From NCBI GenBank assembly GCA_031273365.1, contig JAISSA010000166.1:1-6559 (forward strand): a DNA stretch of 6,559 bases, read 5' to 3'. Both the position numbers and the translations under genes were made by a program. This DNA is from Synergistaceae bacterium. Lineage in GTDB: Bacteria; Synergistota; Synergistia; Synergistales; Aminobacteriaceae. Shown piece by piece: positions 1-6,101 of the stretch (the first letter of the stretch is position 1; each line of letters opens with the position of its first letter). The notes below the pieces were generated by a model. It was not told where the DNA came from and made no database searches. It saw only the letters and a list, made by a program, of their open reading frames with translations.

Positions 1-236
1 ACACCAGCAAAAAACTGGACGGCGTTGTCAAAGACAGCATCGAGCAGAAAATCGAGCTTAAAGCCCTGAACAGTACGGTTTGCGGACTGGGAGAACGTCT
101 GGAGGAACATCTCAGAGACGACAGGCCCGTGTCGGAGTGGCTCTCCGGAAAGGTCATGGCGGGCCTGCTGGTCGTCGGCGGGATGGTCGGCGCGGCGTTT
201 ATCAATCAGTACATCGTCCCGCTGTTCATCCGTTAA
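1..236 (+). CDS. C-terminal part of a small membrane-anchored protein, unrecognised (partial)
   Basis: An open frame enters from the left edge (first full codon at base 3) and stops at TAA 234-236, leaving 77 visible residues. The first 50 or so are charged and likely helical (LDGVVKDSIEQKIELKALNS, later ERLEEHLRDDRPVSEW). A glycine- and valine-rich hydrophobic segment follows (about residues 52-75, KVMAGLLVVGGMVGAAFI), with only IR after the last hydrophobic residues. This is a helical stalk plus one C-terminal membrane span. Small phage proteins such as XhlA-type hemolysin/holin partners share this plan, and the neighbouring integrase makes a prophage or island gene plausible, but I see no diagnostic motif. 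It converges on the integrase with 22 bases between the stops and no clear terminator. The start lies outside the window. Confidence 0.7.
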   Translation, partial: TSKKLDGVVKDSIEQKIELKALNSTVCGLGERLEEHLRDDRPVSEWLSGKVMAGLLVVGGMVGAAFINQYIVPLFIR

Positions 237-258
237 CTTTTGTGTTTATAAAGGGCGG

Positions 259-1443
259 TCAGTTCGACGGCGCCAGTTTTTTCAAATCATCCAACCAATC
301 CGCCCAGGCCTGCATCATCTTTCGGCGCTCGGGGAGATATTCGGCGTAGTTGTATGCCGCGCGAACGGAATTTCCCTCCACGTGAGCAAGTTGACGCTCG
401 ATAACATCAGGTGCCCAGCCCATCTCGTTCAGGTTCGTGCTCGCCATCGAGCGGAAGCCATGTGCGCACATTTCCTCTTTCCCGTATCCCATACGGCGCA
501 GCGCAGCGACGATAGTGTTCTCGGACATGGGCACCTGCCCTGTCGCTATCACGCGAATGCTCGGGAAAACGTATCGTCCATGCCCGGTGACCTCTTTAAT
601 TTTCTGAACGATCTTCACTGTCTGCCGGGAGAGGGGGACGATGTGTGTTCGCTTCATTTTCATTTTATCTTCCGGGATGCGCCATTCTGCACCCGATAAG
701 TCAAACTCCGTCCATTCGGCGTGCCTGACCTCGCCGGGGCGGGCAAACGTCAGCAGGGAAAACCATAGCGCGCACTCCACGACGACCCCTCCCTGAAAGG
801 ACTCCATCGCGCGCAGCAAATCCGCGACCTGCTTCGGCTCCGTGAGGCTCGCGTGGTGTTTGTGCTTTCGTGACGGCAATGCCCCACGAAGATCGGCGGA
901 GGGGTCGCGTTCGGCCTGCCCGCGCGCTACGGCGTAGCGGAAGACCTGTCCGCATATCTGCATCACTCTGTGCGCTGTTTCCAGCACCCCCCGTGCTTCT
1001 AACGGACGCAAGACCCTGAGCAGGGTTTGGGCGTCAATACTTTTTATCGGGTATGCGCCGATCTGTGGAAACACAAGCCGTTCCAGGCGTGAAATAATCA
1101 TGGCCGTGTGCGTGGGCGCACGCGTCGGCAACATGTATTTCTCAAACCACTCTCGCGCAATAGCCTCAAACGTCGTCCCTGCCTTCACGCGCGTGTCTGC
1201 GGGGTTCATCCCCTGCGCCAGCATGATTTTGAACTCATCGCGCTTCATTCTGGCCTCTTTGAGACTAACATCCGGGTATACGCCCAGAGCCAGCATATTT
1301 TCTTTTCCCTTCCACGAGTAGCGGAAGCGCCAATACCTGCTTCCGTTTGGATGCACCAGCAGGACCAGCCCGCGTTCGTCCGGGATTTTGTAGGGCTTCT
1401 CCTGAGGCTTTGCCTGCCTGACTGTTGTCTCGCTCAAAGACAT
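259..1443 (-). CDS. P4-family tyrosine recombinase (site-specific integrase)
   Basis: A 394-residue integrase that would catalyse integration and excision of the element at the tRNA. The N-terminal arm-binding domain (DUF4102 type, about residues 1-80) opens MSLSETTVRQAKPQEKPYKI and includes the family's GSRYWRFRY and LGVYPDVSLKEAR stretches. A core-binding domain follows at about 88-180, then the catalytic domain at about 200-380. Catalytic residues are intact: R235 (FARPGEVR), probable lysine K262 (KMKMKRTHIVPL), H328 and R331 (HGFR), H354 (RQLAH) and nucleophile Y364 (AAYNYAEYLPERR). Length is normal for the family. I chose the ATG at 1443 because GAGGTGAT lies just upstream and the protein then begins as relatives do. 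An in-frame ATG at 1485 would add 14 residues but has no ribosome binding site. The gene appears functional, with no frameshift or truncation. Confidence 0.95.
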   Translation of the reverse strand: MSLSETTVRQAKPQEKPYKIPDERGLVLLVHPNGSRYWRFRYSWKGKENMLALGVYPDVSLKEARMKRDEFKIMLAQGMNPADTRVKAGTTFEAIAREWFEKYMLPTRAPTHTAMIISRLERLVFPQIGAYPIKSIDAQTLLRVLRPLEARGVLETAHRVMQICGQVFRYAVARGQAERDPSADLRGALPSRKHKHHASLTEPKQVADLLRAMESFQGGVVVECALWFSLLTFARPGEVRHAEWTEFDLSGAEWRIPEDKMKMKRTHIVPLSRQTVKIVQKIKEVTGHGRYVFPSIRVIATGQVPMSENTIVAALRRMGYGKEEMCAHGFRSMASTNLNEMGWAPDVIERQLAHVEGNSVRAAYNYAEYLPERRKMMQAWADWLDDLKKLAPSN

Positions 1444-1447
1444 TGGT

Positions 1448-1455
1448 ATCACCTC
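1448..1455 (-). promoter_or_regulatory. Ribosome binding site of the integrase
   Basis: On the minus strand GAGGTGAT precedes ATG 1443, with the GAGGTG core six bases from the start. It decides the choice of 1443 over the in-frame ATG at 1485, which lacks such a site. Confidence 0.8.
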
Positions 1456-1467
1456 ATCCATTAAAGA

Positions 1468-1512
1468 CGGGTACAAATCACCCATAAAAAAATGTCCCCG
1501 ATTTTGTACCCG
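1468..1512. repeat. Imperfect inverted repeat upstream of the integrase
   Basis: CGGGTACAAATC (1468-1479) is matched in inverted orientation by GATTTTGTACCCG (1500-1512), differing by one inserted T, with about 20 bases between. A second, overlapping pair AATGTC (1491-1496) / GACATT (1512-1517) is nested with it. The site lies in the integrase leader between the repeats near the tRNA and the start codon. Candidate roles are an operator or arm-type binding sites for integrase or an excisionase; the sequence alone does not decide. Confidence 0.6.
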
Positions 1513-1530
1513 ACATTACCTCCACATGTC

Positions 1531-1550
1531 TATAGATTACCATAGATTAA
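1531..1550. repeat. Tandem direct repeat with 10-bp period beside the integrase
   Basis: Two adjacent 10-base units, TATAGATTAC and CATAGATTAA, share ATAGATTA (1532-1539 and 1542-1549). Spacing of one helical turn puts both copies on the same DNA face, as for paired protein sites. Their place between the att region and int suits arm-type or excisionase sites, but two short copies in AT-rich DNA could also be chance. Confidence 0.55.
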
Positions 1551-1560
1551 TGCAGAGTCT

Positions 1561-1598
1561 AAAAACACTGCGAGCCTCCTGTTGCAGGGGGCTCGCAG
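1561..1598 (-). terminator. Rho-independent terminator downstream of tRNA-Ser
   Basis: On the minus strand a 13-position stem with one A·C mismatch (CTGCGAGCC paired with GGCTCGCAG, plus CCT/AGG inside) closes a five-base loop. It is followed by TGTTTTTA. It lies 30 bases beyond the tRNA 3' end and would end the tRNA transcript before the integrase. Read on the plus strand there is no T-run after the stem, so it works mainly in the minus direction. Confidence 0.8.
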
Positions 1599-1627
1599 AT
1601 TATATCGGCTTTTTCCGGATTATGTAC

Positions 1628-1660
1628 TGGCGGAGACGTAGAGATTCGAACTCTAGGGGC
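1628..1660. other. Probable attachment site core (3' part of tRNA-Ser)
   Basis: P4-type elements usually recombine within the 3' portion of a tRNA, from the T-arm to the CCA end, and leave a direct repeat of it at the far boundary. The location is inferred from the adjacent integrase. The second copy is not in the window, so the limits of the core cannot be set; the right limit given is nominal. Confidence 0.45.
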
Positions 1661-1715
1661 ATTGCTGCCCAGACGCTCTCCAAGCGCCCGCCTTCGACCG
1701 CTCGGCCACGTCTCC
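1628..1715 (-). tRNA. tRNA-Ser, anticodon GGA
   Basis: The minus strand folds as a complete class II tRNA. The acceptor stem is GGAGACG/CGTCTCC with discriminator G and encoded CCA. The D-arm contains GCCGAGCGGTCGAAGGC. The anticodon stem GGCGC/GCGTC (one G·U) closes loop TTGGAGA with anticodon GGA, reading UCC and UCU. The long variable arm GGGC-AGCAAT-GCCC is typical of serine tRNAs, and the T-arm is TAGAG-TTCGAAT-CTCTA. All stems pair, so the gene is intact despite lying at an element junction, as expected when the element restores the 3' end. Confidence 0.97.
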
Positions 1716-1731
1716 GCAAAAAACGAATGTT

Positions 1732-1760
1732 ATTATACACGAGATCCCCCGATCAGGGAA
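1732..1760 (-). promoter_or_regulatory. Sigma-70-type promoter of tRNA-Ser
   Basis: On the minus strand TTCCCT (1755-1760) and a perfect TATAAT (1732-1737) are separated by 17 bases. The -10 box ends 16 bases before the mature tRNA 5' end at 1715, leaving a short leader. The -35 match is weak (3 of 6). The -35 overlaps a perfect 10-bp palindrome, GAAGCGCTTC (1758-1767). Confidence 0.65.
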
Positions 1761-1994
1761 GCGCTTCAAAAAAAATTTCGTAACCGTTCAGGCTCCAGAC
1801 GTTCAGTTTTGCCGTGGCGGGCATTCAGGGCGGCGGGGGGCTTCTGCGCCCGGTTCGACGGGCGGTATGCGAACAGGGCTCAGTCGCTGCGTCACATCCC
1901 GACTCTGCTGATGTCATCAAACTCCCCATTATTACCAGTGGAATTTGGGCGGGTATGCCGTTGTGGAATGCGTATTTTTAGCTCATCCTGCTGT
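1761..1994. other. Intergenic leader region before the signalling operon
   Basis: About 234 bases between the tRNA promoter and the ribosome binding site of the HD-GYP gene. It should hold the operon's plus-strand promoter, but I find no convincing -35/-10 pair; TTACCA (1932-1937) and TATGCC (1954-1959) with 16 bases between is only a weak candidate. A small palindrome, TGATG-T-CATCA (1909-1919), is present. I see no RNA gene and no recognisable c-di-GMP riboswitch. Open frames across it have no ribosome binding site or recognisable protein sequence. Confidence 0.5.
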
Positions 1995-2003
1995 AAAAGG
2001 TGG
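1995..2003 (+). promoter_or_regulatory. Ribosome binding site of the HD-GYP regulator
   Basis: AAAAGGTGG lies seven bases before TTG 2011 and ten before GTG 2014. It favours one of these non-ATG starts over the upstream TTG at 1945, which would add 22 residues unlike the start of a receiver domain. Confidence 0.7.
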
Positions 2004-2010
2004 GATCGAT

Positions 2011-3084
2011 TTGGTGGAAGAACGTAGAAAAATTATCCTTGTGGACGACAGTCCCATCATTCTGAAGCTGGCAAGGAACGCCCTGATGGGCCGCTACGAC
2101 GTCTTCACGGCCCCCGGAGCGGAAAAGCTGTTTCAATTTCTGGAACGAATTTTGCCGAATTTGATCCTGCTGGACGTGCTCATGCCGAAAACCAGCGGTT
2201 ATGAAGTGATACAGCGCCTGAAGCAGGACGAGAGGACGGCGGATATTCCCGTCATATTTCTCACGTCCAAATCCGGCGCGGAAAGCGAGCTGGAGGGCCT
2301 TTCGCTGGGCGCCGTCGACTACATCACAAAGCCCTTCACCCCGGAGTTGCTGCTGAAACGCGTCGAGCTGCACCTGCTGCTGGAGTCTCAAAAACGGGAA
2401 CTCAGGGACCTCAACGAGAACCTCCAAAGCCTGGTGGAAAAGAAGACCGAGTCCGTCATGCAGCTCCAGAACGCCCTGCTGAAGACCGTAAGCCACCTCG
2501 TCGAGTGGAGGGACGACGTCACCGGCGGCCACCTCGAGCGCACGGAGCAGTACCTGCGCCTGCTCGTCTCTGAGATGCGTGAACGGCATATTTACACGGA
2601 CTGCCTCGATCAGTGGCCCATGGAGCTGTTCTATCAGTCGGCCCTGCTGCACGATGTCGGCAAAATCGCCATTCGCGACAGCATTCTCCTGAAATCCGAC
2701 AGACTCACGCCCGAGGAGTTCGAAGAAATGAAAAAGCACACCATCTACGGGGAGCTGATCATCGCCGGCATCCAGCACGACACGAGCGAGAGCCTGTTTC
2801 TGACTCACGCCGGCATCATGGCGGGAACCCACCACGAAAGGTGGGACGGAACGGGCTATCCCCGGGGGCTCGTGGGCGAAAACATTCCCCTTCAGGGGCG
2901 GATGATGGCGATCGTCGACGTCTACGACGCTCTCGTTTCCGACAGGCCGTACAAGGCGGCCCTGCCGCAGGCGGAGGCGCTGCGGATAATGGAAGACGAA
3001 CTCGACGGACACTTCGACCCCCTGCTGGCCCGGGCTTTTCTGGACGCGTTCCGGAATTTTTCTCTCCGGCCTGCCGGGAGGTAA
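2011..3084 (+). CDS. Response regulator with HD-GYP c-di-GMP phosphodiesterase domain (RpfG-like)
   Basis: A 357-residue cytoplasmic output protein, predicted to hydrolyse cyclic di-GMP when phosphorylated. The receiver domain (about 5-123) has the acidic pair D12/D13, phosphoacceptor D55 (LLDVLMP), T85 and K107 (TKPF), all intact. A helical, probably coiled-coil linker (about 124-160) leads to the HD-GYP domain (about 160-345). Its metal and catalytic residues are present: H174 (GGHLERT), H214/D215 (LLHDVGK), H243, H274/H275 and the signature WDGTGYPRGL (GYP at 282-284), with DVYDALVSDRPYK after it. An intact signature argues for an active enzyme. The start is TTG 2011 or GTG 2014, set by the ribosome binding site. 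It is the first gene of an operon with the hybrid kinase, whose ribosome binding site overlaps its stop. It resembles RpfG in domain order, but orthology cannot be judged here. Confidence 0.93.
   Translation: MVEERRKIILVDDSPIILKLARNALMGRYDVFTAPGAEKLFQFLERILPNLILLDVLMPKTSGYEVIQRLKQDERTADIPVIFLTSKSGAESELEGLSLGAVDYITKPFTPELLLKRVELHLLLESQKRELRDLNENLQSLVEKKTESVMQLQNALLKTVSHLVEWRDDVTGGHLERTEQYLRLLVSEMRERHIYTDCLDQWPMELFYQSALLHDVGKIAIRDSILLKSDRLTPEEFEEMKKHTIYGELIIAGIQHDTSESLFLTHAGIMAGTHHERWDGTGYPRGLVGENIPLQGRMMAIVDVYDALVSDRPYKAALPQAEALRIMEDELDGHFDPLLARAFLDAFRNFSLRPAGR
3076..3082 (+). promoter_or_regulatory. Ribosome binding site of the hybrid kinase, overlapping the upstream stop
   Basis: GGGAGGT ends on the first base of the TAA (3082-3084) of the HD-GYP gene and lies six bases before ATG 3089. 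Stop and start are four bases apart, so the two proteins are probably made in a coupled ratio. Confidence 0.85.
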
Positions 3085-3088
3085 ATTT

Positions 3089-6000
3089 ATGGCCAGGGCG
3101 AATTTGCGGACAATCCTCCGAGCCAACAGGGCAGAGATCGTGTTCGTCTTTATGGCTTTTCTGCTGATGGTCACGACGAGTTCCTTTTTCGCGAATCACA
3201 TCGTGGGGAGGCAGGTTTTTTCGAACGTGGAGCGCTCGCTGGTCACGGCAGACGTCTCGATCGCGTCGATTCTCGACAGGGTCGGCTTCCTTCTTATCGA
3301 CGCGTCGTTTTCCCTTCAGGAGAAGCTGGACGAGGGAGCCTCGCAGGAGGAGGTCAGGAGCTACATCAGGGGATATTCCGCGTGGGTCTCGAAATATGTG
3401 TCGAATCTCTCCGGCCTGGCCACCCTTCTGGGGTACATCAGGGGCGAACTCATCTCGGGAGCCGGCTGGGCACCTCCCGACGGCTTCAGACCGCAGGAGC
3501 GGCCGTGGTACGTCGCGGCGCGGGAAAACGAAAACGAGGTCGTTTTCACGAATCCGTACACGGACCCGATGAGCGGAAAGCTGGTCGTCAGCGCCGCGAG
3601 GGTCCTGCGCGGCGCGCGGGGCGATGATTACGGGGTCGTCGCGCTGGACCTCGGCATGTCGGTGATCGCCGACTACGTGAAAGCCCTCCGATCCGGCGAC
3701 GGGGGCTATGGAATCCTGCTGGACAGGGATTTCAACGTCATCGTGCACCCCGACGGGAGCTACTTCGGCAAGCCCCTCGGGGCGCGCTCTCTCCCCGCGA
3801 AGCTGACGGACAGGTCCGGCAAAACCGTCGTGATCGTCTACAGGCAGATGGAGAACGGATGGTACATCGGGATTGCGACTCCGACCCGGAGTTATTACGG
3901 AGAGATCTATTTCATGATCCTGATCCTGTCCGTTCTCGGCCTGATATTTATGGTGGCGCTGAGCTGTCTCCTCATACGCCTCAGTATGGCAAAAATGCGC
4001 TCCGACGAGGAAAGCAGAAGCAAGAGTTCGTTTCTGGCGCGGATGAGTCACGAGATACGCACTCCGATGAACTCGATCCTCGGCATGGCGGAACTCGTCA
4101 TGCGGCAGGACGTTTCGAGCGACGTCCGCGAGTACGTGTCGATCATCCACCGCTCGGGAACCGCGCTGCTCTCCATCATCAACGACATCCTCGATTTCTC
4201 GAAAATCGAGTCCGGTCAGATGAAGATCGAATCCCGGAAGTATCAGGTTTCGTCGCTCCTCAACGACCTGGTCGGCGCAATTCGAATGCAGGTGTCGGAA
4301 AAGCGGCTGGACTTCTTCGTCCACGTCGATTGCGACATTCCCGAAGAGCTCGTCGGCGACGACGTGAAAATCCGGGAGATAGCGCTCAACCTGCTCTCGA
4401 ACGCCGTAAAATACACAGATGAAGGGGCCGTGTCCCTGGAGGTCCGCTCGAAGAGGACGGGCGATCGAACGCTCGAGCTGACCCTCAGAGTTACGGACAG
4501 CGGCTTCGGCATAAAGAAAGAGGACATGAACAGACTCTTCCGCGATTTTTCGCGCCTTGACGACGGATACAGGACGCCTGCGGGGGGGACGGGGCTCGGG
4601 CTTGTCATCGCGCAAAATTACTGTAAGCTCATGGGCGGAGACATCGCCGTGTCGAGCGAGTACGGACGCGGAAGCACCTTTACCGCCACGCTGATCCAGC
4701 ACTTTGAGGAGGAGAGGAACATTGCCTCGGTGGAAGCCCCGGAACAAAAAAAAGTGCTGCTGTACGAAAAAAGGCCCCGTTATCTGCGGGCCATTCTTCG
4801 CGAAATGGAAGAGCTTGGCCTCTTCCCGACGTGTCCGTCGAACGTGGAGGAGTTTGTCGAAAAGCTTATGAATGGCGAATACGACTGCGCCTTCATCGCC
4901 TCGGAGCACGCCGTCGGCTGCCTCGATATTCTGAAGAAAATGGATTTGCCCACCCGGGCCGTCGTCATGGCGAAGTGGGAGGAGGCGTCGCTTTTCAGGG
5001 ACGTCCACAGCGTCATCCTGCCGGTCTGTTCGCTGACGATCGCAAACGTCGTCAACGACGTCACGCAGGAATCCATCAACGTCGCCGGCGTCCCGGGGTC
5101 TTTCTTCGCCCCATCCGCCAGAGTTTTGATCGTGGACGACATCATGACGAACCTGAGGGTTGCGGAAGAGCTGGTTTCCCTGTTCGGCGTAGAGGTCCAC
5201 ACCTGTTCGAGCGGACGTGAGGCGCTGGAACTCGTGCAGACCGGCCATTACGACCTGGTGTTCATGGATCACATGATGCCCGGCATGGACGGAGTGGAGA
5301 CGACCGCGGCCATCCGCGCGCTGGGCGTCCGCGACGAGCGCTGCCTGAAAGTGCCGATTATCGCCCTCACGGCGAACGTGGTTTCCAGCCAAAAGGAGAT
5401 GTTTTTGCAAAATGGGATGAACGACTTCCTGGCCAAGCCCATCGCGATGCAAAAGCTGGTCGGCATACTGAAAAAATGGATCCCGAAAGAAAAACAGCTC
5501 AGCGTCCGGACTCAGGGGGGCGGGGTCCGACCGCACCTGGAGAGCGGCCCCGCGGTTTCCAGGGACATCCTCCTCGATTTTTGCAGGGAGGCCAGGGATA
5601 TGGCGTCCGGGCTCGGCGAAGCGGAGCGGATGAAGGACATGGAAAAATGTTCGATCCTCGCGCACTCTCTGAAGGGCGCTGCGATGAGCGTCGGCGCGAT
5701 GAAGGCGGGAGAGCTTGCCGCGCACCTCGAAAAGCGGGCGAAAAATGGCGACATTGCCGGGACAGTCGCCTCCACGGACGCGCTCCTGAAAGAGTTGCAC
5801 CCGCTGATCGACGAGATCGAGGCCGCGCTGAGCGACGGCTCGGCCGCCGGAACGCCGGAGAAATCGTCAGGTTCGAAAGATTTGGAGCCGAAAGATTTAA
5901 AGCTGGAGGTTCTGAAAGAAGCGTTGGTCGGCATGGACATAGGGACCGTCAACGAACTGCTGAGAAGCTACGCGACGCTGCCGCTGCCCGCCAAAACGGA

Positions 6001-6094
6001 GAACGCCGTCAGAGATATAGAACAGCACGTTCTGATGTTCGAGTACGAAAAGGCGATAGAAAAAATCGACGCCCTTCTCCTGCCAAATCCGTAA
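3089..6094 (+). CDS. Membrane hybrid histidine kinase: dCache–HisKA–HATPase–pseudoREC–REC–Hpt
   Basis: A 1001-residue sensor kinase of the inner membrane. TM1 (about 16-35) and TM2 (about 274-298) bracket a periplasmic dCache domain with the landmark RPWYVAA (138-144), NPYTDPMSGKLVVSAA (155-170) and GVVALDL (182-188). There is no HAMP or PAS: a short helix joins TM2 directly to HisKA (H321 in RMSHEIRTPMN). The ATPase domain has its N box (N434, N438), D470SGFG and GGTGLGL (499-505). A receiver-like stretch (about 554-660) lacks the phosphoacceptor. The true receiver (about 677-798) has D683/D684, D727 (FMDHMMPGMDG), T761 and K783. The Hpt domain has H859 (AHSLKGAA). A helical tail of about 65 residues (936-1000) ends it. 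The signal should pass H321-D727-H859 and then to D55 of the upstream HD-GYP protein. The ligand is unknown; sensor residues hint at an amino acid. Confidence 0.94.
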   Translation: MARANLRTILRANRAEIVFVFMAFLLMVTTSSFFANHIVGRQVFSNVERSLVTADVSIASILDRVGFLLIDASFSLQEKLDEGASQEEVRSYIRGYSAWVSKYVSNLSGLATLLGYIRGELISGAGWAPPDGFRPQERPWYVAARENENEVVFTNPYTDPMSGKLVVSAARVLRGARGDDYGVVALDLGMSVIADYVKALRSGDGGYGILLDRDFNVIVHPDGSYFGKPLGARSLPAKLTDRSGKTVVIVYRQMENGWYIGIATPTRSYYGEIYFMILILSVLGLIFMVALSCLLIRLSMAKMRSDEESRSKSSFLARMSHEIRTPMNSILGMAELVMRQDVSSDVREYVSIIHRSGTALLSIINDILDFSKIESGQMKIESRKYQVSSLLNDLVGAIRMQVSEKRLDFFVHVDCDIPEELVGDDVKIREIALNLLSNAVKYTDEGAVSLEVRSKRTGDRTLELTLRVTDSGFGIKKEDMNRLFRDFSRLDDGYRTPAGGTGLGLVIAQNYCKLMGGDIAVSSEYGRGSTFTATLIQHFEEERNIASVEAPEQKKVLLYEKRPRYLRAILREMEELGLFPTCPSNVEEFVEKLMNGEYDCAFIASEHAVGCLDILKKMDLPTRAVVMAKWEEASLFRDVHSVILPVCSLTIANVVNDVTQESINVAGVPGSFFAPSARVLIVDDIMTNLRVAEELVSLFGVEVHTCSSGREALELVQTGHYDLVFMDHMMPGMDGVETTAAIRALGVRDERCLKVPIIALTANVVSSQKEMFLQNGMNDFLAKPIAMQKLVGILKKWIPKEKQLSVRTQGGGVRPHLESGPAVSRDILLDFCREARDMASGLGEAERMKDMEKCSILAHSLKGAAMSVGAMKAGELAAHLEKRAKNGDIAGTVASTDALLKELHPLIDEIEAALSDGSAAGTPEKSSGSKDLEPKDLKLEVLKEALVGMDIGTVNELLRSYATLPLPAKTENAVRDIEQHVLMFEYEKAIEKIDALLLPNP

Positions 6095-6101
6095 ACAAAC
6101 A

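Larger units (their letters stand above)
1..1628. mobile_element. End of a tRNA-Ser-associated integrative element (genomic island or prophage), partial
   Basis: The sequence shows a complete P4-family integrase whose start codon lies 184 bases from the 3' end of a tRNA-Ser gene, with repeats between them. Integrases of this family are known to insert elements into the 3' ends of tRNA genes and are usually encoded at the element end next to that tRNA. I infer that the element runs leftward from the tRNA and out of the window, and that genes right of the tRNA are chromosomal. No second copy of the tRNA 3' end is present in the window, so the other boundary and the size are unknown. The exact right border depends on the attachment core inside the tRNA and is approximate. 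Confidence 0.7.

Noticed and set aside
80..349. 89-codon plus-strand frame overlapping the left partial gene and the integrase end
   Set aside because: It overlaps two better-supported frames, is Arg/Gly-rich and has no plausible ribosome binding site.
1443..1485. Longer integrase start at ATG 1485
   Set aside because: No ribosome binding site precedes it, the extra 14 residues lie upstream of the family's usual MSLSETTVRQAKP-like start, and GAGGTGAT supports 1443.
1526..1783. Open frame across the tRNA and terminator on the plus strand
   Set aside because: It reads the antisense of the tRNA-Ser gene and terminator, has no ribosome binding site and gives no recognisable protein.
1771..1994. 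Possible c-di-GMP riboswitch in the leader of the HD-GYP operon
   Set aside because: It would fit the gene's function, but I found no GEMM-type core or convincing paired helices, only scattered GC-rich short repeats.
1978..3174. 398-codon minus-strand open frame opposite the HD-GYP gene
   Set aside because: It mirrors the well-supported HD-GYP gene. The product shows no domain and its start falls inside the kinase gene, so it is a shadow frame.
2816..5800. 994-codon open frame on the minus strand opposite the kinase
   Set aside because: It lies wholly antisense to two genes with clear domains. Its translation is low-complexity, rich in Arg, His, Asp and Val, with no recognisable domain; long antisense frames are common in GC-rich genes.
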